Positions 1-7,239 of a stretch of 64,000 nt of DNA are shown here, in pieces. Position numbers and translations under genes: made by a program. This stretch comes from Terriglobales bacterium (GTDB lineage: Bacteria > Acidobacteriota > Terriglobia > Terriglobales > Acidobacteriaceae): positions 164,562 through 228,561 of the forward strand of contig DATMPC010000085.1 in NCBI GenBank assembly GCA_035567895.1, written 5' to 3'. A model generated the notes under the pieces. It was not told where the DNA came from, searched no databases, and saw only the letters and a program-made list of their open reading frames with translations. Every line of letters begins with the position of its first letter. Within the stretch, counting starts at the first letter, position 1.

Positions 1-301
1 TCTCGCACCCCTTCACATACGGCATACGGGGATCGAGCAGGCCGGTAAGGGCGCGTAACATGCGACTCTTCGCCTGTCCGCGAAGGCCAAGCAGGATGAA
101 GTTGTGCCGCGATAAAACCGCGTTAACTAATTGCGGCACAACCGTGTCCTCATATCCGACGATGCCTTGAAAGATGGGCTCGCCAGTCTTGAGCTTCGCC
201 ATCAGGTTGTCGCGCAGCTCATCCTTCACACGACGCGTGCGCAGCCGCTGTTCGCTAAATTCACTTTTCCGGAGTTCGCCCAGAGTGGTAGGGAGGTTCA
301 T
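1..301 (-). CDS. ChlI/BchI-like AAA+ ATPase (N-terminal part, runs off window)
   Basis: The first 100 residues of a protein whose C-terminus lies beyond the window edge. A Walker A-type loop GLRGQAKS is seen at residues 72-79, after a segment (FQGIVGYEDTVVPQLVNAVL) that matches the N-terminal helix region of magnesium-chelatase subunit I and related MoxR/ChlI AAA+ ATPases. In bacteria without chlorophyll, such proteins usually serve as stand-alone AAA+ remodelling ATPases, so the chelatase name should not be read as pigment synthesis. The ATG is the complement of 299-301. It lies just downstream, on the same strand, of the Lon-domain gene (55-bp gap), so the two may be co-transcribed. The substrate cannot be inferred. 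Confidence 0.8.
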   Translation of the reverse strand, partial: MNLPTTLGELRKSEFSEQRLRTRRVKDELRDNLMAKLKTGEPIFQGIVGYEDTVVPQLVNAVLSRHNFILLGLRGQAKSRMLRALTGLLDPRMPYVKGCE

Positions 302-355
302 TACAGATGAGATCACCTCAAGAAAATTATACGCGGGCCCGCCAGGCGCGCCCTC

Positions 356-967
356 TTACATCACATGCCCGTTCGAACCGCTCTTTTTCTTTGCCTGAAC
401 CATCCTTCCGAGCTTCGGCAGGATGGCTTCGTAGTATTCGATGAGTGTTGCCAGGCGTTTCGATTCGGAAGGCATGGCGAGGATGGTTTGCTTGAAGTCG
501 AGATCGACCGGGAGTTGCGAGATCAGATAGAACGACAGGAGCTCCTCGGGAGGCTCGAGGGAGGGAACCGCCTGTCCGCTCGCCGCCATTAACAACAGCG
601 AATGATGCAGATCCAGCGCCTTTTTGCGCGCGTCATCCGCCTCGTCCGGTTCTTCGAGGAGAAACGTCACATCTGCCTGCAGGAATGACCGGTCCTGATG
701 GATCTCGAGCACCTCGAATCGCCGCAAGCCTTGCGTGACGATATCCAGCTGGCCGTCTTCATATCGCTTCACTACAGTGACAATTTCTGCCGAGCAACCG
801 ATCTGAGCGATGCCATCCTTGATGACGCGAACGATGCCGAAGGGCGAGTTGTGATCCAGACACTCACCGATCATCTCTTTGTATCGCGGCTCAAAAATGT
901 GCAGAGGCAGAGCCATTCCCGGAAATAGAACCAGTTCTAACGGGAATAATGGGAGAAGCTCGCTCAC
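356..967 (-). CDS. LON peptidase substrate-binding (N-terminal) domain protein
   Basis: About 203 residues matching the Lon N-terminal substrate-binding domain (PF02190) with no AAA+ or protease domain attached. The hallmark start LLPLFPLELVLFPGMALPLH is followed by IFEPRYKEMI, the usual signature of the family. I choose the GTG at 965-967, which gives (M)SELLPLFPL; the frame stays open upstream to an ATG at 1108, but the extra 47 residues are unlike the family. Stand-alone Lon-N proteins are widespread and of unclear role, presumably binding unfolded polypeptides. The downstream neighbour is a ChlI-like AAA+ ATPase. Confidence 0.88.
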   Translation of the reverse strand: MSELLPLFPLELVLFPGMALPLHIFEPRYKEMIGECLDHNSPFGIVRVIKDGIAQIGCSAEIVTVVKRYEDGQLDIVTQGLRRFEVLEIHQDRSFLQADVTFLLEEPDEADDARKKALDLHHSLLLMAASGQAVPSLEPPEELLSFYLISQLPVDLDFKQTILAMPSESKRLATLIEYYEAILPKLGRMVQAKKKSGSNGHVM

Positions 968-1086
968 TCGTTTGATTCTAGAGCACGGATGCCTAGTCTG
1001 CATGACAGAGGCGTGCATGCCGTAGGGTTGTTGAACAGGGTCGTTGAAACTGACTGCTGCAAAAAGAGAGCGCGGTACCCAAGAGC

Positions 1087-1109
1087 AGTGCCGCAAACAC
1101 CGCGGCACT
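1087..1109. repeat. Hairpin AGTGCCGC/GCGGCACT upstream of SDR gene
   Basis: Perfect 8-bp stem (1087-1094 with 1102-1109) around a 7-nt loop, followed by TTTCT. A close relative (GTGCCGCAAA...CGGCACTTT) lies at 2048-2070 beyond the far end of the SDR gene. The repeated wording suggests a small dispersed repeat unit rather than two independent terminators. Confidence 0.5.
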
Positions 1110-1210
1110 TTCTCTCGCGGGACACGAAGTTATTTGGACAAGCCTGCGCTATGCTGCGTTCCCTATGCTCGGCTTGACCCTCTTGCGCGCTGCATATACA
1201 ACCGAAGGCC

Positions 1211-1993
1211 ATGCGGTGTCGCGATCAAGTTGTGGTGATAACTGGCGCTTCCATGGGAATCGGTGAGGCCCTTGCTCGTGCCTTTCTCTTGGAAGGCGCG
1301 CGCGTCGTCCTGAGCTCGCGGGATCTCGCCCGGCTGGAAGAGGCCAGGAGCCGCTTAGGAGACAGCGATCGGACAGCCGCAATCGCATGTGACGTGCGCG
1401 ATCGTCGGCAGATCGAAGCTCTTGTTACTGTCGCTAAGAACCGTTTTGGGAAGATCGACGTCTGGGTCAACAATGCCGGTTACGGATTGCTTGATTCAGT
1501 CGCCTCAATGTCGATGGACGAGTGCCGCGCGCTGTTCGAAACCAACCTGTTCGGCGCGATCGAGTGCATGCAGGTCGCTGCGCCCATCTTCAAGGCTCAA
1601 GGTGGGGGCACGATCATCAATATCTCCAGCATCGTCGGACATCTGCCGGTACCGCACATGGGTGCCTATTGCGCGACGAAACATGCCTTGAACGCGATCA
1701 GTGAGGCTGCGAGGCTTGAACTGGAGCCAAGTGGCGTCCGGGTGATCAGCGTATGTCCCGGTCGCATCCGCACCAATTTCGGCGTGAATACGGTGCAGGG
1801 AACTGAAGGCAAACGTCTGGGCGAAACCATGCAACAGGGAATTTCCCCGGAGCGCTGCGCCCGGGCGATATTGCGTGGCTATCTGCGCGGCACGCGGGAA
1901 GTTTTTGTGCCCTGGCACGGCTGGCTCTTAAGCCACCTTTACGAACTGTCCCCGCAAGTCATCGAGTTTGGCCTGAGGCGGATGATGAAATAA
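1211..1993 (+). CDS. Short-chain dehydrogenase/reductase (classical SDR)
   Basis: A 260-residue NAD(P)-dependent oxidoreductase of the classical SDR family. The glycine-rich cofactor loop TGASMGIG is at residues 11-18, the NNAG motif at 87-90, and the catalytic set is Ser139/140, Tyr153 and Lys157 (YCATK). Length is normal for the family. SSRDLARL after the second strand, with an Arg that could contact a 2'-phosphate, leans to NADP(H). The C-terminal 35 residues (FVPWHGWLLSHLYEL) are hydrophobic and may help membrane association, as in DltE/YqjQ-like members. The gene stands alone between hairpins at 1087 and 2018-2067. The substrate is unknown. Confidence 0.9.
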   Translation: MRCRDQVVVITGASMGIGEALARAFLLEGARVVLSSRDLARLEEARSRLGDSDRTAAIACDVRDRRQIEALVTVAKNRFGKIDVWVNNAGYGLLDSVASMSMDECRALFETNLFGAIECMQVAAPIFKAQGGGTIINISSIVGHLPVPHMGAYCATKHALNAISEAARLELEPSGVRVISVCPGRIRTNFGVNTVQGTEGKRLGETMQQGISPERCARAILRGYLRGTREVFVPWHGWLLSHLYELSPQVIEFGLRRMMK

Positions 1994-2017
1994 GCGGTAG
2001 GCTTGGTAACGGTCCAC

Positions 2018-2067
2018 CCGGGGTTGCATCCCCGGCTATCTTCAACCGTGCCGCAAAGCCACGGCAC
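2018..2067. terminator. Two tandem hairpins between convergent genes
   Basis: CCGGGG/CCCCGG (2018-2023 with 2030-2035, 6-nt loop) and GTGCCG/CGGCAC (2048-2053 with 2062-2067, followed by TTTGT) fill the gap between the SDR stop and the convergent cyclotransferase gene. Position suggests transcription termination. The second hairpin resembles the one at 1087-1109, so these may be repeat elements used as terminators. U-tracts are weak. Confidence 0.45.
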
Positions 2068-2079
2068 TTTGTCACATCT

Positions 2080-2622
2080 CTAACGCTGCTTTGGCACAAC
2101 TCGAATCTCGAACAGGCTGGGCCACAGTTTTCCTGTAACGAACAGGCGCTTCTTGTGTGAGTCGTATGTTCCGTCGCTCATGAACAGTTCCTCGCCGTTG
2201 CTTGTGAGTCCCCATCCTTCTCCCGGATATGAAAATTTCCGCAGTAGACGGAAGTCGTTCATGTCATAGACAAACGCCGTATGCGACTGCCAGGTGAGCT
2301 CAATGAGTTCATTCTTGAACAGCGCAATGCCTTCGCCGAACAACTCAGGAGGCAGATCGACATGTTGAACAACCTCACCCGTCTCGAGGCGAACTTTTCG
2401 CACCGACGATCGACCGTGGAGCCCCGTGCCCTCATAGAGAAGGCCGTCACGATAGGCAAGACCTTGGGTGAAGGCAGTGGGATCGTGCGGAAATATGTGA
2501 ACAACCTTGAAGGTATATTGCCGCGGAGGCTTGGTCTGGAGCCGAGGCGCGCTTTGTCCTATGAGCTGCGTCACCGCGCAAACAACTCCGAAGATGAGTT
2601 TGGGGATACTGACTGTGATCAA
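2080..2622 (-). pseudogene. Glutaminyl-peptide cyclotransferase with in-frame internal deletion
   Basis: A secreted member of the glutamine cyclotransferase family (PF05096), which forms N-terminal pyroglutamate. Residues 1-23 look like a signal peptide. The body has the expected FPHDPTAFTQGLAYRDG, LYEGTG and GEGWGLTSNG segments and the C-terminal RLFVTGKLWPSLFEI. It is only 180 residues, against about 260 in the family. ELFMSDGT is joined directly to YDSHKKRLFVTGKLWP, although in relatives about 75-80 residues lie between, including the conserved LNELE and ANVW region and the NGIAYD strand. The join is in frame and near residue 150. I infer a deletion that removes part of the beta-propeller and probably inactivates the enzyme. 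The frame is open and intact, so a shortened stable protein cannot be excluded. Confidence 0.75.
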
Positions 2623-2837
2623 GCTTGACTGGCCTTAGAACTGTCTGGCGCCAGCGCCGATGATGAGTCGGCGCCGTTGAGCTTCCTCGCAACTTCATGT
2701 TCGCGCGAGACTTGTGGAATTACCTCAAATTTACCTTCGCCGGAGTGTTTATGCATTGTTCTAGCTCGCGATAGCGCCTCAAATACGTCACAGAACGGGG
2801 CTAATGTGCCCCAAAAGTACGCTGTGGAGACGTGAAA

Positions 2838-3542
2838 ATGTCGGAATTACAGTTGGGAATTGCGGGATCGCGAGTTGGGGAGTTCCGCGAAGCGACTCGA
2901 ATCCAGCAGAGTTTCATCACAAAAGCTGAAAAGAAAGCACTTCGATGGCTGGCGGAACGAATGCCGGCGTCGATCAATTCGGACCATTTAACCGTCCTGG
3001 GCGCGGCTGGAATGTTCCTAGCTGGCGCTTCGTACGCGCTAACTCGCTTCAATCGCTACGGATTGCTGCTGGCATGCTTTTTTCTTGCCGTGAATTGGTT
3101 CGGCGACAGCCTCGACGGCACGCTGGCGCGATACCGACATCGGCAGCGTCCGCGGTACGGATTCTACGTAGATCATGTGATTGATTGCTTTAGCGTAACC
3201 GCACTGCTCGCTGGAATGGGAGCTTCAGGACACATGAATCCTTTGATCGCAGTGTGGATGCTGGTCGCGTATCTGCTGCTTTCGGCGGAGATTTTTCTTG
3301 CAACTTACGCGCTGGCACGGTTTGAAATGTCTTACTTCTACTTCGGTCCTACGGAACTCCGCATTTTGCTGTGTCTCGGCAACGTGTATGTGTTTTTTTA
3401 TCCTGGGGTGCATCCCTTTGGATTGTCTTTGAGCCTGTGGGATTTTGGCGCTGTGCTGGGCTCGATCGGCATGACTACGATCGCAATTTTGTCGTTCATC
3501 CGTCATACGCGCGTGCTTTACGACGCGGAGCGGCTGCAGTGA
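2838..3542 (+). CDS. CDP-alcohol phosphatidyltransferase family membrane enzyme
   Basis: A 234-residue integral membrane protein with the CDP-alcohol phosphotransferase signature. Asp90, Asp93-Gly, Ala-Arg, Gly108, Asp112 and Asp116 are all present (FGDSLDGTLAR ... GFYVDHVID), so the two-metal active site is complete. The family moves a phospho-alcohol from a CDP-alcohol to an acceptor alcohol, making phospholipid headgroups or inositol lipids; the substrate here is not evident. GGAG at 2826-2829 stands 8 nt before the ATG at 2838, which decides the start over an in-frame GTG at 2832. The stop overlaps the GTG start of the GtrA gene (GTGA), implying coupled translation and perhaps a shared role in lipid or cell-envelope glycosylation. 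Confidence 0.88.
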   Translation: MSELQLGIAGSRVGEFREATRIQQSFITKAEKKALRWLAERMPASINSDHLTVLGAAGMFLAGASYALTRFNRYGLLLACFFLAVNWFGDSLDGTLARYRHRQRPRYGFYVDHVIDCFSVTALLAGMGASGHMNPLIAVWMLVAYLLLSAEIFLATYALARFEMSYFYFGPTELRILLCLGNVYVFFYPGVHPFGLSLSLWDFGAVLGSIGMTTIAILSFIRHTRVLYDAERLQ

Positions 3543-3977
3543 GCGCCGCTAAACAACATCAAATGCGCCGTTGGGGAGTGTTCAACGCGGTAGGAATACT
3601 TGGATTTGCGGTTCAGCTTACAGTCTTGCTCGCGCTAAAACGAGGACTCTCAATGAACTATTTGGCCGCGACAAGTGCTTGCCGTCGAGGCTGCGGTTCT
3701 GCATAACTTCGTCTGGCACGAGCACGTTACTTGGGCCGATGTGATCGCACTGTGTCGCCACAGCGTATGGTCACGCTTGTTGCGCTTCCACGTGGCCAAT
3801 GGACTTATCTCGATTCTTGGCAATCTTGGGTTCACTTGGACGCTGGTTGAGCGGATGGGTTGGCCCTATCTCATAGCTAACGTTTCCAGTGTCCTGATTT
3901 GCTCTTTGCTGAACTTCTTTGCTAGCGACCGCTTCGTCTTTCGCAACGACTGGCAGCAGGGCTGCCGCGCACAATGA
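3539..3977 (+). pseudogene. GtrA-like flippase-type membrane protein, broken by a single-base frameshift
   Basis: Two adjoining frames together read as one GtrA family protein (PF04138; four-helix membrane proteins linked to polyprenyl-phosphate sugar transfer). The first part, from GTG 3539 or ATG 3563, gives RRWGVFNAVGILGFAVQLTV...MNYLAAT. About base 3672 the frame must advance by one to continue as LAVEAAVLHNFVWHEH...LISILGNLGFTWTL...SLLNFFASDRFVF. Dropping one A from ACAAGTGCTT would restore a continuous 145-residue protein. It is either a recent frameshift or a sequencing error. The 4-nt overlap with the upstream CDP-alcohol gene shows the pair was an operon. Confidence 0.8.
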
Positions 3978-4057
3978 GAATTTGTGTGGCATTGGCCCTG
4001 CACTAGTCGATGGCCAAATCTGTCGCAGGCGATGGCGGCTGTGCCCCGGGAAGTGCG

Positions 4058-4102
4058 TGTCCCACTGTCCCATACACCCTAGGGCTTTGGGACAGTGGGA
4101 CA
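4058..4102. repeat. 15-bp perfect inverted repeat, TGTCCCACTGTCCCA arms
   Basis: Arms 4058-4072 and 4088-4102 are perfectly complementary around a 15-nt spacer that contains the palindrome CCCTAGGG. Each arm is itself a tandem pair of TGTCCCA. There is no U-tract after it, so an operator or a REP-like unit is more likely than a terminator. Confidence 0.7.
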
Positions 4103-4159
4103 GTGACAATTTCCAGTATAAGTATCTGTAAATACAGATGATTACGAGTGATAGTCTAG

Positions 4160-4196
4160 GTGGGACAAAGGGCCCAAATTTCGAGCTTTGTCCCAC
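4160..4196. repeat. 11-bp perfect inverted repeat, GTGGGACAAAG arms
   Basis: Arms 4160-4170 and 4186-4196 flank a 15-nt spacer, the same spacer length as in the 4058-4102 repeat. It also contains TGGGACA/TGTCCCA, so the two structures appear to be related units. Confidence 0.65.
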
Positions 4197-4301
4197 GCTT
4201 TTTTCTGACATAGCGAAGCGCCTCAAAGGGGGTCAAGGAGGCATCACCAGCAGAAGGGCAAGCCGCAACGCGCGGCGAGCCCAGCGTACAATCGGCAGGC
4301 A

Positions 4302-5432
4302 ATGGCCCGAGGAAGAAATAGTTCCAAATCAGAGGATCTCTCCGGAGCCGTTCCCGCTGAACAACTCCAAGAAGTATTTCCGCCAATCGATCTTCCCATT
4401 CGTCCGCCATTTCCGCCCATGGAGGCTCGCACAGCCGTTCAATTACCTGAGTCCGGCGATTGGCTCTATGAACCGAAATGGGATGGGTTTCGTGGCCTTG
4501 CGTTCCGCAAGAATGATGATGTTTTGCTACAGTCCAAAGCTGGGCAACCGCTTGGTCGTTACTTCCCCGAGTTGATCGAGGCGCTGCGTGCGCTGCCGCA
4601 AAGACAGTTCGTGCTTGACGGCGAAATAGTGATCCTCAGCGAAGGGCATCTGGATTTCAACGCGCTGCTGCAGCGCATTCACCCAGCAGAGAGCCGCATT
4701 CGGAGACTGGCCACGGAGACGCCGGTGACGTTCTTAAGCTTCGACGTGCTGGTCAATGCCGACGGCAAACTGCTGACTGACGAGACGCTTGAGCGTCGCA
4801 AAACAGGCCTGAAAGAATTCTTTGATCAGGTTGGGAAGAATCCCACTGTGCGACTTTCGCCCTCAACTCGTGATTTGCAGGTAGCCCAGCGTTGGATGGG
4901 CAATCTTGCAACCGTTGGATTCGATGGCGTGGTCGCAAAGAAACTGGAAGAGACCTATCTCTCCGGAGAACGCAGCGGCATGGTGAAAGTGAAACGCTTG
5001 CGCACGGCGGATTGTGTCGTCGGTGGATTCCGTTATGCGAGCAAAGGCGAAGTGATCGGCTCAATGCTGCTGGGACTCCACGACGAGCAGGGAAGACTCA
5101 ATCACGTCGGCTTCACTTCAAGCTTCAAGGCTGAAGAGCGTGTGAAGTTGGTGAAGACACTCGAGCCTTACATCACTCAAGAGAAGCAGGAAGGATTCAG
5201 CGGCAACGCTCCCGGCGGACCCAGCCGATGGGCGACCGAGCGCTCCACCGAGTGGGTTCCGCTTCAGAACAAGCTGGTATGTGAAGTGCAATACGATCAT
5301 TTCTCCGGCGGACGCTTCCGTCACGGATGCAAGTTTCTCAGATGGCGTCCGGATAAATCGCCGGAGCAGTGCACTTACGAACAGGTGATTCCGGGTACTG
5401 CGGGAGACTTAGAAAAACTCCTGGTGGCGTGA
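4302..5432 (+). CDS. ligC: ATP-dependent DNA ligase, LigC-type
   Basis: A 376-residue ligase that seals nicks using ATP. The adenylation motif I KWDGFR places the nucleophile at Lys59. Motif III (FLSFDVL), motif IV (GFDGVVAKK) and motif V (MVKVKRLRTADCVVGG) follow in order, and the C-terminal 130 residues form the OB domain, ending in HGCKFLRWRPDKSPEQCTYEQ. The size and lack of attached polymerase or nuclease domains fit the stand-alone LigC family known from mycobacterial base-excision and end-joining repair. It has no Ku or primase neighbour here. The ATG at 4302 is the family-like start. A hairpin 24 bp beyond the stop may end the transcript. Confidence 0.92.
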   Translation: MARGRNSSKSEDLSGAVPAEQLQEVFPPIDLPIRPPFPPMEARTAVQLPESGDWLYEPKWDGFRGLAFRKNDDVLLQSKAGQPLGRYFPELIEALRALPQRQFVLDGEIVILSEGHLDFNALLQRIHPAESRIRRLATETPVTFLSFDVLVNADGKLLTDETLERRKTGLKEFFDQVGKNPTVRLSPSTRDLQVAQRWMGNLATVGFDGVVAKKLEETYLSGERSGMVKVKRLRTADCVVGGFRYASKGEVIGSMLLGLHDEQGRLNHVGFTSSFKAEERVKLVKTLEPYITQEKQEGFSGNAPGGPSRWATERSTEWVPLQNKLVCEVQYDHFSGGRFRHGCKFLRWRPDKSPEQCTYEQVIPGTAGDLEKLLVA

Positions 5433-5572
5433 CATCGAATCGCAAAAAGCAGATCGAGCCATCTCTTAGCAGAGATGGCTCCGATTTGCCTCATTCCAAC
5501 TGAGAGAAGTACGTCGCCTATTGCGGCGGATAACACAATCGCCAGCAGAACCAGATATCGCCGGGCCGTCAT
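5375..5572 (-). pseudogene. N-terminal remnant of an EamA/DMT-type transporter
   Basis: Starts with an ATGA overlap on the end of hpnJ and encodes one credible transmembrane segment (RRYLVLLAIVLSAAIGDVLL) followed by SVGMRQIGAIS, as at the start of small EamA-type permeases. After about residue 35 the reading changes character exactly where an 11-bp hairpin (5456-5481) begins, and the rest of the 65 codons are antisense to the ligase C-terminus. I infer that the remaining transmembrane helices were lost and only the coupled start survives. Confidence 0.6.
5456..5481. terminator. Hairpin GAGCCATCTCT/AGAGATGGCTC
   Basis: Perfect 11-bp stem (5456-5466 with 5471-5481) with a 4-nt loop, between the convergent ligase and hpnJ/EamA units. 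It lacks a clear U-tract on either strand but is well placed to stop transcripts from both sides. Confidence 0.5.
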
Positions 5573-7077
5573 TCCGACCCGACTTCGACGACCTCTTCTT
5601 GTACCTGCGGTGCCGCTGGTATCGGTACTGGTTGCGGATTCTTTCGCGTCTCTTCCACGTACTTGTTGCGGGCGGCGCGTAACTTCAGGAACGATTTGGC
5701 TTCTTTATATAGGCGTTTGCGGTCAGTGTTATTGAAGATCGCTTTTCGTACGATGCGATAGACCTGCTTCGGACGGAAGTAGTACTCGTCGTAAAAGCGA
5801 TGGACCATCTCCATCACGTAATCGCGCGGCAAACCGGGATACTCGATGTGCGCCATCTGGTGTCCGCCGGAGTCCACCATCGACTGACTGTTGACGATGA
5901 ATCCGTGTTTCTCCGCGAAATCGTGGAATTCCGTTCCGGGATAAGCGTGTGCAACTGAAACCTGAATCGTTTCGCAATCCAGCGATTTGGCGAAGTTGAT
6001 GGTGTTGCGGATTGTCTCTTTGGTTTCTCCGGGCAATCCCAAAATGAAATCCGCGTGGATTACAAGTCCCAACTTGTGGCAATCGCGCGTGAAGTCGCGG
6101 GCGCGTTCAACGGTTGCACCTTTCTTGATGTTCTTCAAGATCTGCGCATCGCCCGATTCAAAGCCGACGATCAGCAGACGGCAGCCGGCATCGCGCATCG
6201 CTTTGAGCGTGTCGTAGCTCGTCGTCACGCGGGAGGTGCAAGACCACGTCAGATTCAGGGGCTTTAGCTTCTGGCAAAGTTCGATTGTGCGCGGTCCCTG
6301 AATGTTGAACGTATCGTCGTCAAAGAAGAACTCCCTGACGTTTGGCCAGTATTCTTTCGCTTTGGCCATTTCTCGCGCGACGGCATCGGTGGATCGCTTA
6401 CGCCACGCGTGTCCGCTGAGGGTTTGTGGCCACAAGCAGAAGGTGCACTGCGCCGGGCATCCACGCGTCGTGTACAACGAGACGAATGGATACAACAAGA
6501 ACGGAACGTTGTAGCGGGTTACGTCTAAATCGCGCTTGTAAACATCGGTCACATCCGGCAGAGCATCGAGGTCTTCAATCTGCGGGCGATCGGGATTGTG
6601 CACGACGCGCCCGTTCTTTCGATACGAGATGCCAAGGATCTGATCGAGAGGCTTGCCTTGTGCGAACTCGACTACCGAGTAATCGAACTCTTTCCGACAC
6701 ACGAAGTCGATGGCATCACACTCGTTCAACGCCTTGTCCGGCGAAGTAGTAACCGGAGGTCCGACGAATGCGATCTTCAGCTTCGGATTCGCCGTCTTCA
6801 TGGCGTCGGCGAGCTTCTGGTCACCTGTCCATCCCGGAGTGCTGGTAAACAGGACAAGGAACTCGTAGTCTTTGCCGATTTCGATAGTTTCGTCGGAGGA
6901 GACGTGGTGCGGTGGGGCGTCCAGCAGACGCGAGCCTTCTAGCATGCCCGCCGGATAAGCCAGCCAAACCGGATACCAATACGATTCAATCTCTCGAGTA
7001 GCCGGCCAACGCGAACTGGCGCCGCCGTCAAAGTTCTCGAACGAGGGAGGGTTCAGGAACAACGTTTTTAATGGCAT
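5569..7077 (-). CDS. hpnJ: Hopanoid-associated B12-binding radical SAM protein HpnJ
   Basis: 502 residues. The N-terminus LFLNPPSFENFDGGASSRW and YWYPVWLAYPAGMLEGSRL are characteristic of HpnJ. The first 140 residues resemble a cobalamin-binding fold, followed by the radical SAM cluster C207-x3-C211-x2-C214 (RGCPAQCTFC) and a TIM-barrel region with VGFESGDAQILKNIKKG. HpnJ is known from genetic work in Burkholderia to act in conversion of bacteriohopanetetrol glucosamine to the cyclitol ether, so it modifies hopanoid side chains in the membrane. No squalene-hopene cyclase or other hpn gene lies in this window; the downstream coupled gene is a broken EamA transporter. The C-terminal 20 residues are Pro-rich. 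Confidence 0.88.
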   Translation of the reverse strand: MPLKTLFLNPPSFENFDGGASSRWPATREIESYWYPVWLAYPAGMLEGSRLLDAPPHHVSSDETIEIGKDYEFLVLFTSTPGWTGDQKLADAMKTANPKLKIAFVGPPVTTSPDKALNECDAIDFVCRKEFDYSVVEFAQGKPLDQILGISYRKNGRVVHNPDRPQIEDLDALPDVTDVYKRDLDVTRYNVPFLLYPFVSLYTTRGCPAQCTFCLWPQTLSGHAWRKRSTDAVAREMAKAKEYWPNVREFFFDDDTFNIQGPRTIELCQKLKPLNLTWSCTSRVTTSYDTLKAMRDAGCRLLIVGFESGDAQILKNIKKGATVERARDFTRDCHKLGLVIHADFILGLPGETKETIRNTINFAKSLDCETIQVSVAHAYPGTEFHDFAEKHGFIVNSQSMVDSGGHQMAHIEYPGLPRDYVMEMVHRFYDEYYFRPKQVYRIVRKAIFNNTDRKRLYKEAKSFLKLRAARNKYVEETRKNPQPVPIPAAPQVQEEVVEVGSE

Positions 7078-7239
7078 GCTTCCATGTCAACTATAACATC
7101 CAGAGAACCCCGTTCATCGTCCCAAACAAGAAAATGTGAGAGTGGTAACTCATTGACAAAGCTACTACTTTGTGGAGTTAGACCGTCGCTAATTTGACCA
7201 GCGGTTGTGGACTGAAAGGTCGCCACGCATCCCCGGGAC

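Larger units (their letters stand above)
3978..4301. other. Gap with two inverted repeats built from TGTCCCA
   Basis: No gene seen in 324 bp. The stretch holds a perfect 15-bp inverted repeat (4058-4072 with 4088-4102) and a perfect 11-bp one (4160-4170 with 4186-4196), both built from TGTCCCA/TGGGACA. The DNA ligase start follows at 4302. Confidence 0.6.

Noticed and set aside
968..1108. 47-codon upstream extension of the Lon-domain protein
   Set aside because: The extra residues are unlike the family, and the GTG at 967 gives the family's usual N-terminus.
7153..7178. Hairpin CAAAG-CTACTA-CTTTG as an hpnJ regulatory element
   Set aside because: The stem is only 5 bp and no promoter could be tied to it.
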